The notes: generated from the sequence alone by a model not told the origin. 38,688 nt of DNA from Bacteroidia bacterium (GCA_030426345.1 JAUHYU010000048.1:1-38688), one strand, 5' to 3'; positions 29,380 to 37,568 are shown, numbered from the stretch's first letter. A program made the numbers and translations.

Positions 29380-30768
29380 ATGAAAAAATTATTACTATAC
29401 ATTGCTCTAGTTTCATGGGTTTCCGGTGCTTTTGCCCAAGACAAAAAGCAAAAGACTATTGATGAATCAGGCAATAGTGAATCTATCATCCAAAAGATAG
29501 CAATTGACAAAGTTTGGGCAGGTCACCCTGTCGGTTTTAGCCTGCTCACGCACGGAGATAGACAATATATTGCTTACTATAATGCCAATAGAAACATGGT
29601 GGTTGGCCAGCGTAATCTTGACGATGAGAAATTCGATTTGCATGTGATGCCTCCGACATCGCGTGAAACCCATGGTGGCACGAGTACCGTTCTCAAATGG
29701 GATAGTCATAATTCTGTCACGCTCGGCATGGATAAAGATGGCTTTATCCACCTTTCGGGAAACATGCATGTACATCCTATTACCTATTTCAAAAGTACAG
29801 CACCCGATGATATTTTTACGTTGCAACAGCAGATGACCTTGGTCGGGCCAAATGAAGAGCGCTGCACCTATCCACACTTTATGAATACTAAGGAAAATGA
29901 GCTGATTTTCCAATATCGGGATGGCGGCAGCGGCAATGGCAATGAGATTTACAATATCTATTCTACAGAAACGAAGCAGTGGTCCCGTCTGCTAGACACC
30001 CCGCTCACTGACGGACAAGGCTTAATGAATGCTTACCAATCGCAGCCCAATATCCTTGCTGACGGCTGGTATCATGTCTATTGGGTGTGGCGCGATACCC
30101 CGGATTGCTCTACCAACCACGACTTGTCATACATGAAAAGCCCCGATCTGAAAAACTGGTACAATGCTTTTGGTGAATCCATTGAACTTCCTGCTACATT
30201 GGATAAAAAATCCGTGATAGTTGACCCGATTCCTGTAGAGGGCGGCATTATAAATTTGGCAGCGAAATTATGTCTTGATGAGAAAAATAAACCTCATTTT
30301 GTTTACCATAAATTCGATGAAGTTGGGAATACTCAGTTTTATGTGGCCAGTATTAAAGGCAAAAAGTGGGTATCAAAGCAAATTACGGATTGGGATTACC
30401 GGTGGGAATTTTCAGGAAATGGAAGCATTAATGTAGATGTTAGTATTAAGGGATTTAGTCAGCGGGATGACGGAATGTTTGAAGTAGATTATTGGCACAT
30501 CAAATATGGAAATGGGACTATTTTATTAAATAAAAAATTGAAGCCAATAGGTCAAGTGCTGAAAGCTGAGCCATTGGCAGAAACACTGAAGCTGGAAGGA
30601 GGCTTCCCCGAAATGGCGATTAGAACTGTTGGCGACCTTGGAGATGCCGGCGAAGAAAATGTGAGGTATATTTTGAAATGGGAGACCATTCCCAGAAACA
30701 GAGACAGACCCAGACCAAAACCTTGGCCGGCTCCAAGTCGGCTTTATCTATATAAATTACAAAAGTAA
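29380..30768 (+). CDS. secreted BNR-4 repeat beta-propeller protein, possible polysaccharide lyase
   Basis: 462 residues with a signal peptide (LLLYIALVSWVSGAFAQ). The mature part reads as a seven-bladed propeller of the BNR-4 family: VWAGHPVGFSLLTHGDRQYIAYYNANRNMVVG, THGGTSTVLKWDSHNSVTLGMDKDGFIHLSGNMHVHPITYF, TYPHFMNTKENELIFQYRDGGSGNG and GWYHVYWVWRDTPDC. The ulvan lyase families PL24 and PL25 are BNR-4-like propellers that use His and Tyr residues, and the conserved His residues here (GHPVGF, HVHP, YPHF) would suit that. Its place among four heparinase-type genes makes a uronate-linked lyase or glycan-binding role likely. A glycosidase cannot be excluded. The next gene starts 12 bases after its stop. 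Confidence 0.8.
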   Translation: MKKLLLYIALVSWVSGAFAQDKKQKTIDESGNSESIIQKIAIDKVWAGHPVGFSLLTHGDRQYIAYYNANRNMVVGQRNLDDEKFDLHVMPPTSRETHGGTSTVLKWDSHNSVTLGMDKDGFIHLSGNMHVHPITYFKSTAPDDIFTLQQQMTLVGPNEERCTYPHFMNTKENELIFQYRDGGSGNGNEIYNIYSTETKQWSRLLDTPLTDGQGLMNAYQSQPNILADGWYHVYWVWRDTPDCSTNHDLSYMKSPDLKNWYNAFGESIELPATLDKKSVIVDPIPVEGGIINLAAKLCLDEKNKPHFVYHKFDEVGNTQFYVASIKGKKWVSKQITDWDYRWEFSGNGSINVDVSIKGFSQRDDGMFEVDYWHIKYGNGTILLNKKLKPIGQVLKAEPLAETLKLEGGFPEMAIRTVGDLGDAGEENVRYILKWETIPRNRDRPRPKPWPAPSRLYLYKLQK

Positions 30769-30780
30769 CAGACGATTAGA

Positions 30781-32850
30781 ATGAACATTAGCTCAAAAGC
30801 CCTGATAGCCGCCATGATTATTCTTCATGGATTTTATATGCTTTTTCCATTGCAAGCGATGGCGCAGGGTGATTGGAAAAAAATTAACACGGTAGAAGAA
30901 ATTGTGGAGGCTTATCCTGATCGGATGAAGACAATGCTCAAAGCTTTTAATCTTGATTACCCAGGGTTGGAAGAGGTGATGCAGGCATATGCCAATGATA
31001 GCATTACTAAGGCTTGCCACTTGCTTTTGGACTATTATAAAAACGGAAATACTTCAGAACATTTGCGCAAGGAGCAGCCCCCTGTTTCCCAAAGAATAGA
31101 TGAAAATGCGAGCTCAATCCTGCAAAATACTTTTACATTTTATCAGATTACAGCCAAGGTGCCTGAAGTAGCAGATGGGCATCTGGATTGGAAATATAGA
31201 GGGCCTGATGATGACAAGGAATGGGCATGGTCGCTCAATCGTCATTGGCCAATTCTCACTGCGTTAGGAGTGTATTATAAAACAGGAAACCCGATTTATG
31301 CCCGATATATAGATCAATTTATTAAAGATTGGATATTGGAAAGTTTGCCGTATCCGGCTGTAAAAAGCAGCACCGCCATGTGGAGAGGATTGGAGATTAG
31401 TTTCCGCGAAAAGGCTTGGTCAAAAATATTTTTTGAATTGATAAATACAGATTACATTTCGCCTGCCACGCAATTGCTCATATTGAGCTCTATGCCTGAG
31501 CATGCACATTATGCACGAAATTTCCATGGATCAAATAATTGGTTAACAATGGAAATGACTGGGCTGGCGACTGTTGCAACTTCCTGGCCTGAATATAAGC
31601 AATCGCCGGAATGGCTGAAATATAGCATTGACATGATGACAGAAAGTTTGAAGATGCAGGTATATCCTGATGGAGCTCAAACGGAATTGACGACCCATTA
31701 CCACTGGGTTGCTTTGTATAATTTTTATCTGTTCTATACGATTTGCAATCAGGCCAATTTTGAATTGCCGGATTATTTTACGGAGCAGATTGAAAATATG
31801 TGGAACTATTTGGCATTGGTGATGCGTCCAGACGGACATGCCTTGCTAAATAATGATGGAGATTTGGATTATAATCGGGATAGAATTATAGAAGTAGCTA
31901 AAGAGTATGCACACGATGACTGGATGTACATCGCTACGAACGGAAAAGAAGGTGCAAAGCCGGAAAACGGCCCATCCAACCTTTTTCCTTGGGCGGGACA
32001 TTTGATCTCCAGAAGTGGGTACGATGCGGACGCACAATGGTCGTTCTTCGACATTGGTCCATGGGGCAGTGGTCATCAGCACAACGACAAATTGCATATC
32101 TCTGTTTCTGCTTATGGCCGCGATTTGATCGTGGATGCAGGTAGGTTTGCTTATACAGGTGAGGTGGCCGACAAATTTCAGGGATATGCCAGGGGCAGCC
32201 TGGGACACAACGTGGTTTTCATAGATGGAGCCGGTCAGACGGCAGGGCCAAAATTGGCCGAAGAGCCGTTGGCTGAAAACAATTATAAAATCGTCGAAGA
32301 TTTTGATTTTGCCTTGAGCGATTTCGATAGTTTTATCGATGTAGAGGGAGATGTGACGCATTCTAGATCATTGTTTTATGTTAGAAATAATTTTTGGATT
32401 GTGGTAGATAAGATTGAAACAGACCGTTCGCGCAAGATAGAAACCTTGTGGCATTGGCACCCTGACTGTACTATTGCATTGGAAAAGGGCCAAAAATCCA
32501 TAACACAGAATGAACGCGGAAACCTACAGATCATTCCTGCGGGAAAAACAACGTGGGACCTTAAGCTTGTAAAGGGTCAAGAATCTCCGGAAGTACAAGG
32601 ATGGTACAGCAATAAATACAATACCTATGTGCCAAATGATGTATCGGTATATGCTACAGAAATCAAGTCGACCAGTACGTTCGTGTGGGTGCTGGCACCG
32701 TCAGAAAAGGCTCCAAAATCCATGAAAGTAAAAGTGCTTTCGCAAGACAGCGATGTGATCAAGATCAGGGTGAAAGATCAGGACAAAAAGAAGTGGGTTG
32801 CCACTGTGCCATTTAGCGAAAGCTCGAAGGCGATATTAGAAACCAAATAA
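30781..32850 (+). CDS. heparinase II/III-family lyase, tandem copy 1
   Basis: 689 residues with a signal peptide (ALIAAMIILHGFYMLFPLQA, ending MAQG). The alpha-toroid covers about 140-390 (EWAWSLNRHWPILTALGVYY, TAMWRGLEISFREKAWSKIF). The beta-sandwich has WSFFDIGPWGSGHQHNDKLHISVSAYGRDLIVDAGRFAY and SLGHNVVFIDG. Probable catalytic residues are Asn253 (SNNWLTME), Tyr307 (TTHYHWV) and His432 (SGHQHNDK); Asn to Tyr is again 54 residues. The protein is nearly the same as its downstream neighbour and has the same length. It is transcribed with the BNR-4 gene (12-base gap). It should depolymerise uronate-containing oligosaccharides by beta-elimination in the periplasm or at the cell surface. Confidence 0.87.
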   Translation: MNISSKALIAAMIILHGFYMLFPLQAMAQGDWKKINTVEEIVEAYPDRMKTMLKAFNLDYPGLEEVMQAYANDSITKACHLLLDYYKNGNTSEHLRKEQPPVSQRIDENASSILQNTFTFYQITAKVPEVADGHLDWKYRGPDDDKEWAWSLNRHWPILTALGVYYKTGNPIYARYIDQFIKDWILESLPYPAVKSSTAMWRGLEISFREKAWSKIFFELINTDYISPATQLLILSSMPEHAHYARNFHGSNNWLTMEMTGLATVATSWPEYKQSPEWLKYSIDMMTESLKMQVYPDGAQTELTTHYHWVALYNFYLFYTICNQANFELPDYFTEQIENMWNYLALVMRPDGHALLNNDGDLDYNRDRIIEVAKEYAHDDWMYIATNGKEGAKPENGPSNLFPWAGHLISRSGYDADAQWSFFDIGPWGSGHQHNDKLHISVSAYGRDLIVDAGRFAYTGEVADKFQGYARGSLGHNVVFIDGAGQTAGPKLAEEPLAENNYKIVEDFDFALSDFDSFIDVEGDVTHSRSLFYVRNNFWIVVDKIETDRSRKIETLWHWHPDCTIALEKGQKSITQNERGNLQIIPAGKTTWDLKLVKGQESPEVQGWYSNKYNTYVPNDVSVYATEIKSTSTFVWVLAPSEKAPKSMKVKVLSQDSDVIKIRVKDQDKKKWVATVPFSESSKAILETK

Positions 32851-32950
32851 AGCCCTTAAAATCCATGGAATCCTTAGGTCAATTTTGATGGCTAAAATGG
32901 CCATGGACAGCTTTATTTACATAAATTTGAAACGGAATAACTTAACAAAA

Positions 32951-35020
32951 ATGAAGATTAACATTAGATCCCTTTGGTCAGTCATAATTATTTTTCATGG
33001 ATTTTACCTGCTTTTTCCAAATCAAGCGATGGCCCAGACTGGTTGGAAGGATCTTGATACAGTAGAGGAAATTGTTGAGGCTTATCCTGATCGGATGCGA
33101 GAAATGCTTGATGCTTTTAATCTTGATTATCCCGGGCTAGAGGGAGTGAAGCATGCTTACACCGACGACAGCGTTGCGAAAGCTTGTCACCTGCTTCTAG
33201 ATTATTATAAAAATGGGAATACTGCGCAACATTTAAGGAGAGAACAGCCAAAGCAAACCAATAAAACGGATGCACTTTCTGACACGATATTGACAAATGT
33301 CTTTGTGATACAAAACGTAAGGGGCGAGGTGCCTTATGGCGAAGACGGACATCGAGACTGGTACTATAAAGGCCCAAACAACGATAGGGAATGGGCTTGG
33401 CTATCAAACCGGCATAGGCAGATTACCCATGTGCTGTCTGTTTATTTTAAAACGGGGAACCCGAAATACGCCGAGTACATTGACTTGTTCTTGCGGGATT
33501 TTATTATAAAAAGTATGCCTTATCCCGGAGTAAAAAGTAATACATCAGTATGGAGGGGTTTGGAAGTTGCCGCTCGATCTAAAGGCTGGTCACGTATATT
33601 TTACTCACTTCAGAATAGCGACTATCCTTCTCCTGCAACACGTTTGTTAATGCTGAGCAGTTTGCCGGATCATGCACATTACAGTAGGAATTTTCACAAC
33701 GACACCAATTGGCTCACTATGGAAATTTCGGCACTTGCGACACTAGCTACAAATTTTCCTGAGTACAAAGGGACTGATGAATGGTTAGCATATTCTATCG
33801 AAACGATGACTGAAAGCATGCGTGGTCAGGTATATCCCGACGGTACACAAACTGAATTGACCACGCACTATCATAAAGTGGCAATGAATAATTTTTATCT
33901 GTTCTATACGATATGCTCTCGTGCCAATGTTGATTTGCCGGATTATTTTACAAAGCAGATTGAAGATATGTGGAGCTATTTGGCTATGGTGATGCGTCCA
34001 GATGGCCATGCATTGCTGAACAATGACGGAGATCTAGATTATAATCGGGATAGAATCATCAACGTGGCAAAGGAGTACGGTCGCGATGATTGGACGTACA
34101 TTGCTACAAATGGAAAAGAAGGCATAAAGCCGGAGAATGGGCCATCCAATATTTTTCCTTGGGCTGGACAATTGATTTCCAGAAGTGGGTATGATGCAGA
34201 TGCGCAATGGTCGTTTTTCGACATTGGTCCATGGGGCAGTGGGCATCAGCACAATGACAAATTGCATATTTCCATTTCGGCTTATGGTCGTGACTTGCTT
34301 GTGGATGCGGGTAGATTTGCTTATACAGGCGATGTGGCAAAGAAATTTCGGGGATATGCCAAGGGAAGTCAAGGTCACAATGTGGTTTTGATCGATGGTT
34401 CGGGACAAGAAGCGGGACCAAAATTGACTGAAAAGCCATTGGCTGAAAGCAATTATAAAATCACAGAGGACTTTGATTTTGCCTGGAGCGATTTCGACAG
34501 TTTTATTGACGTGAAGGGAGATGCAACACACTCAAGATCATTATTTTACGTTAGGGATAACTTTTGGATCGTGGTAGATAAAGTCACAACCGACCGTCCG
34601 CGCAAGATAGAAACGCTGTGGCATTGGCACCCTGACTGTGCTGTGTCACTCGAAAAGGGTCAAAAATCCATGACTGGCAATGATCGTGGAAACCTACAGA
34701 TCATTCCTGTGGGAAAAACAAAATGGGATCTTAAACTGGTAAAAGGCCAGGAAACTCCCGAAATACAAGGCTGGTATAGCAGAGAATACAATAACTATGT
34801 ACCAAATGATGTATCGGTATATGCTACAGACATCGAGTCGACCAGCACCTTCGTGTGGGTATTGGCACCTTCGGAAAAGGCTCCAAAATCCATGAAAGTA
34901 AAAGTGCTTTCGCAAGACAACAATGCAATAAAAATCAGGGTGAAAGATCAAGACAAAAAAACATGGGTTGCCACTGTGCCATTCAGCGATAGCTCGAAGG
35001 CGATATTAGAAACCAAATAA
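32951..35020 (+). CDS. heparinase II/III-family lyase, tandem copy 2
   Basis: 689 residues from ATG 32951, which gives a signal peptide matching copy 1 (HGFYLLFPNQAMAQ); the frame is open further upstream to 32885, but that part has no counterpart in copy 1. It is a tandem duplicate of the gene at 30781. From the WSFFDIGPWGSGHQHNDKLHIS segment to the last residues (SSKAILETK) the proteins are almost identical, while the N-terminal half differs more (NVFVIQNVRGEVPYGEDGHRDW versus NTFTFYQITAKVPEVADGHLDW). The Asn, Tyr and His residues of copy 1 are all present. Different N-terminal toroids on a conserved sandwich could give the two enzymes different substrate preferences. Confidence 0.87.
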   Translation: MKINIRSLWSVIIIFHGFYLLFPNQAMAQTGWKDLDTVEEIVEAYPDRMREMLDAFNLDYPGLEGVKHAYTDDSVAKACHLLLDYYKNGNTAQHLRREQPKQTNKTDALSDTILTNVFVIQNVRGEVPYGEDGHRDWYYKGPNNDREWAWLSNRHRQITHVLSVYFKTGNPKYAEYIDLFLRDFIIKSMPYPGVKSNTSVWRGLEVAARSKGWSRIFYSLQNSDYPSPATRLLMLSSLPDHAHYSRNFHNDTNWLTMEISALATLATNFPEYKGTDEWLAYSIETMTESMRGQVYPDGTQTELTTHYHKVAMNNFYLFYTICSRANVDLPDYFTKQIEDMWSYLAMVMRPDGHALLNNDGDLDYNRDRIINVAKEYGRDDWTYIATNGKEGIKPENGPSNIFPWAGQLISRSGYDADAQWSFFDIGPWGSGHQHNDKLHISISAYGRDLLVDAGRFAYTGDVAKKFRGYAKGSQGHNVVLIDGSGQEAGPKLTEKPLAESNYKITEDFDFAWSDFDSFIDVKGDATHSRSLFYVRDNFWIVVDKVTTDRPRKIETLWHWHPDCAVSLEKGQKSMTGNDRGNLQIIPVGKTKWDLKLVKGQETPEIQGWYSREYNNYVPNDVSVYATDIESTSTFVWVLAPSEKAPKSMKVKVLSQDNNAIKIRVKDQDKKTWVATVPFSDSSKAILETK

Positions 35021-35066
35021 AGGCTTTTTTGAAGTAATTTGAGCAATCCCTAGTGCAAGCATCCAT

Positions 35067-35100
35067 TTGTGCCAGCGGGGCAGTAACCTCGCTAGCACAA
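35067..35100. repeat. GC-rich imperfect palindrome (REP-like or terminator-like)
   Basis: TTGTGCCAGCGGGG and CCTCGCTAGCACAA form a 14-bp stem with one mismatch and one G-T wobble around a short loop. It lies 47 bases after the last lyase gene with no T tract. It is GC-rich compared with its surroundings, and may be a dispersed palindrome or the 3' end signal of the locus. Confidence 0.55.
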
Positions 35101-35172
35101 CTTCTGATTTCGAAGAGTTATCTTTTCAAAAGATCAAAATATTGTTAGATTTATCTATGTGACATAATATGT

Positions 35173-35194
35173 ATATCAGACATATGTCTGATAT
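35173..35194. promoter_or_regulatory. perfect 22-bp palindrome before the cassette block
   Basis: ATATCAGACAT followed by ATGTCTGATAT is an exact palindrome with no spacer, ending 7 bases before the first cassette boundary (GTTGTAGGTA at 35201) and 55 bases before the first gene. It could be an operator, or part of the recombination-site structure at the left edge. The segment GTCTGATATCC in its right half recurs at 37383-37393 in the second junction. Confidence 0.5.
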
Positions 35195-35248
35195 CCGCAC
35201 GTTGTAGGTAATGCAGGAAAACCACGGTCTATTAAATAACTTAACGAA

Positions 35249-36283
35249 ATGGAATTTGTAACAAAAAAAGAAGATAATAAGCATTTATTAATTCTTGTTC
35301 ACGGATTGAATGGTTCACGTGATACTTGGATAGGGAATGACCAAAGGTTTGTTGAAATCTTGAATGGAAAAGACCTAATACAAGAGAATTTCGACATTGC
35401 GCTATTCAATTATGGAACAAAAATATTTAAAATCAATTGGTTAACTAAGATAATTAACCTAATTAAAGGCTTTTTTAAAAACAGACCAAAGGAAGATTTA
35501 AAAGGATTTAATGTTGGTATAAAATCAATAGCTGATAGCCTTGAATTTGAAACAAGGAATACAGCAAGTAAATACCAATCAATATCTTTTATTTCTCATA
35601 GTATGGGAGGGCTAGTAACAAAAAAGGCTCTAACTATAATGGATAGTGCTGTTAGAGAAAAAGTGCGCTTATTTATTAGTCTATCAGTACCACATTTAGG
35701 AGCATATTTAGCTAACATTGGAAAACTCTTATTAGGAAATAATCCTCAAATAATTGACTTACAAGCTATGGGAGAATTCACGACTGAGTTAAATGAACAC
35801 TATTCAAATTTACCTGAAAAGCCACGAATTATTTATCAAAGTGGAAATCAGGATACTGTTGTTAGGAGGCAAGCTGCAATACCGCCAAACGTGAGAAGAG
35901 AAGATACAATAAGTACTCGTGATGACCATTTTTCGGTTGTTTTAATCAAAGATTCTAATAACAACTCATTACTTGATTTCATATTAAAAGAAATTGATAC
36001 TGCTATATTACCAATGATATATGGAGATGCTGAAGTTCCTGAAGGAACACCGTTTAAGTTCTTTATTGAGAGTTTTGTATCACGAATAGGTGCACGTGTT
36101 GATTTCATAGGCTTTACAGAAACTGAATTAAATACAAAGCTTAGAAACGGTAAAATAAGCTCACCTAACTTTAAAGATTTTTTAATAAAAGTTGGTGAAT
36201 TAGCAATAAATAAAATACCCGAATACAGTATTGAAAAGGAATATGGAACTTCAAACTTTACTATTAAAACCGAAAAGATATGA
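35249..36283 (+). CDS. alpha/beta-hydrolase (lipase/esterase-like) with extra C-terminal domain
   Basis: 344 residues, no signal peptide, so cytoplasmic. Strand and oxyanion loop LLILVHGLNGSRDTW (13-27); nucleophile elbow FISHSMGGLV with Ser118 (the GxSxG motif begins with Ser here); LSVPHLGAYLA; probable acid Asp202 (SGNQDTVV) and His227 (TRDDHFSVV). The core resembles PGAP1/DUF676-type lipases. Residues about 250-344 form an additional domain (FFIESFVSRIGARVDFIGFT...) that I do not recognise. Its stop overlaps the next start by four bases (ATGA), so the two are translationally coupled and probably act together. Base composition is clearly AT-richer than the upstream locus, as expected of acquired DNA. 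Confidence 0.8.
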   Translation: MEFVTKKEDNKHLLILVHGLNGSRDTWIGNDQRFVEILNGKDLIQENFDIALFNYGTKIFKINWLTKIINLIKGFFKNRPKEDLKGFNVGIKSIADSLEFETRNTASKYQSISFISHSMGGLVTKKALTIMDSAVREKVRLFISLSVPHLGAYLANIGKLLLGNNPQIIDLQAMGEFTTELNEHYSNLPEKPRIIYQSGNQDTVVRRQAAIPPNVRREDTISTRDDHFSVVLIKDSNNNSLLDFILKEIDTAILPMIYGDAEVPEGTPFKFFIESFVSRIGARVDFIGFTETELNTKLRNGKISSPNFKDFLIKVGELAINKIPEYSIEKEYGTSNFTIKTEKI

Positions 36284-36687
36284 GTACAAATTGCAATTGC
36301 CAAAATCCAAAAAGCGGAGGCACAAAATGCCCACCACAACATATAGCTTTATGTATTAGAGGTGTTGATAGGGAATGTTATGGAGAATGTATTCCAATAC
36401 CTAGAGAATATAGGCAAGTTTCAGAAAATTTTACCTATTGGATGCAAAACGAGGTAAATCAAAAAGTTCAAGAACATATTTCAGATAATTCAAATCTTTA
36501 TAGACAGTTATCTAATTTTAATGAAACATTACATTCCCTCGAAAAAGAGAATTATTTAGACAAACTACCAAAAGGATTTTCAAAATTTAGAAATAGTAAC
36601 GATGATGAAATTAGTGTGCAATATTCTTTTTCATTTGAAGATACAATCGACCCTTTAGATAGTGGACAAATGCTACAAATGCAATAA
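36280..36687 (+). CDS. small Cys-rich protein of unknown function, coupled to the hydrolase
   Basis: 135 residues. The first 50 hold seven cysteines (CNC at 5-7, C17, C25, CYGEC near 33-37), possibly one or two metal sites. The rest is polar and helical (YWMQNEVNQKVQEHISDNSN, LHSLEKENYLDKL), with an acidic tail. No signal peptide or membrane segment. I do not recognise the family. The four-base overlap with the alpha/beta-hydrolase suggests a partner, sensor or inhibitor of that enzyme; this is inference only. Confidence 0.65.
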   Translation: MSTNCNCQNPKSGGTKCPPQHIALCIRGVDRECYGECIPIPREYRQVSENFTYWMQNEVNQKVQEHISDNSNLYRQLSNFNETLHSLEKENYLDKLPKGFSKFRNSNDDEISVQYSFSFEDTIDPLDSGQMLQMQ

Positions 36688-36690
36688 AAA

Positions 36691-36833
36691 GCACTACCTA
36701 CAACATTGTATAAAAATAATAGCGGTTTAATCGCTAAAACCAAAGTAAAATATATATATCAAACGACTGTAACAAACCGAAAGGTAAGTACATAAAAATC
36801 CGCTACTATTCTTATACTAGACCGTTAGAGAGC
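36691..36833 (+). repeat. attC-like junction between cassette units 1 and 2
   Basis: Starts with TACCTACAAC (R''-like), followed by the arm GTATAAAAATAATAGCGG (36708-36725). About 75 bases later the opposing arm CCGCTACTATTCTTATAC (36800-36817) pairs with it at 16 of 18 positions. TAGACC follows, then GTTAGAGAGC (36824-36833), the first bases of the next unit. Unpaired spacers of unequal length (ATT versus TAGACC) separate the arms from the AAC and GTT boxes, as in attC sites. Such hairpins are typical single-strand substrates of integron integrases. Confidence 0.55.
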
Positions 36834-37367
36834 ATGCACTCTGAAATGAACAGTAGAATTTCACGAATATTAGAACTTGAAGAAACTCAGAAGTATGAGC
36901 AAGCATTTCACGAATATGAAAAGCTAGACTTGAATGAATTTGATAACTGGAAATACTTCTATTTCTACCTGTGGTATATCAACGTTGAACATTTCCCATT
37001 AGACCTAGCTGAATTTATCAAGAAGAACCAACTAGATATCAAGCTGAAAGAACTAGCTGAATTTGGTTTTGAACAGTTTGGAGCAATTGCAGAATTTCAG
37101 TTTTTAGCGGGCTACACTATTAACTTATTCCCCTACTATTATGGTGATTACGAAGAGTGGGAACAACGAGGTAACGACCTTTTAAAATCGGCACACCAAC
37201 TAGAACCGAATAACGGAATTTTCAATATTTCCTATCAAGGCAGTACTTACGGAACAACCGAATCTTATAACATAGCAAAACAACAAGCGGTTTTTGAAGT
37301 AGAAAAAGCTTTCGCAGGGAAAGGATTTTTAAACTCCTATTTTACCGATGTATTACGAGCAAAATAA
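36834..37367 (+). CDS. cytoplasmic helical protein of unknown function
   Basis: 177 residues, rich in aromatic and acidic residues and predicted mostly helical (ISRILELEETQKYEQAFHEY, DNWKYFYFYLWYINVE, LKELAEFGFEQFGAIAEFQF), with a TPR-like feel but no clear repeats. No signal peptide. I recognise no enzymatic motif. A second ATG at 36846 is possible, but the first abuts the unit boundary, which is usual for cassette genes. It is the sole gene of unit 2, flanked by ten-base inverted repeats. Confidence 0.75.
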   Translation: MHSEMNSRISRILELEETQKYEQAFHEYEKLDLNEFDNWKYFYFYLWYINVEHFPLDLAEFIKKNQLDIKLKELAEFGFEQFGAIAEFQFLAGYTINLFPYYYGDYEEWEQRGNDLLKSAHQLEPNNGIFNISYQGSTYGTTESYNIAKQQAVFEVEKAFAGKGFLNSYFTDVLRAK

Positions 37368-37369
37368 AA

Positions 37370-37568
37370 GCTCTCTAACATGGTCTGATATCCCATGGCT
37401 GTTTGCTGGTGGTATCAGCTTTTCTGATTTCTTACAGCACCGGAAAAATCTCCGATTTTTCAAATTGGTCAAAAAAGGTATGATGAAAAATCGGAGATTT
37501 TTCCTACTTTGAATCCGACACTTTAAATTACAACAACGCCACGATGATATAGACAGGCGTTGTAGCTA
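37370..37568 (+). repeat. attC-like junction between cassette units 2 and 3
   Basis: GCTCTCTAAC is followed by ATG and the arm GTCTGATATC (37383-37392). The opposing arm GATATAGAC (37546-37554) plus AGGC leads to GTTGTAGCTA (37559-37568). The arms pair fully except for one extra G in the left arm; a single extrahelical base in the L box is a hallmark of attC sites. The 150-base loop contains another hairpin (37442-37504). A further short pair, CAACGCC (37534-37540) with GGCGTTG (37556-37562), overlaps the right arm. Confidence 0.55.
37442..37504. repeat. perfect 20-bp inverted repeat inside the second junction
   Basis: GGAAAAATCTCCGATTTTTC (37442-37461) is exactly the reverse complement of 37485-37504, with a 23-base spacer. 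It could serve as a terminator for the unit-2 gene (the stem ends in T-rich sequence) or as the variable terminal structure of the attC-like site. Confidence 0.7.

Larger units (their letters stand above)
35201..36823 (+). mobile_element. cassette-like unit 1 (integron-like), two genes
   Basis: The unit opens with GTTGTAGGTAATGC (35201-35214), and the reverse complement of this, GCACTACCTACAAC, stands 3' of its genes (36691-36704) with 13 of 14 bases matching. In integron cassettes the bases after the GTT crossover pair with the R'' box of the same cassette in exactly this way. The genes at 35249 and 36280 fill the unit. Left of 35201 no clean partner site is seen. No integrase is in the window. 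Confidence 0.55.
36824..37558 (+). mobile_element. cassette-like unit 2 (integron-like), one gene
   Basis: GTTAGAGAGC (36824-36833) at the start and GCTCTCTAAC (37370-37379) after the gene are exact reverse complements, ten bases each. The gene at 36834 begins on the very next base after the start box, and its stop lies two bases before the closing box, so the unit is almost entirely one gene plus recombination-like site. Confidence 0.55.

Noticed and set aside
34034-34531. Long minus-strand frame of 165 codons inside the second tandem lyase
   Set aside because: A shadow of the real gene: a similar antisense frame appears at the same place in the first copy simply because the sense sequences are nearly identical.
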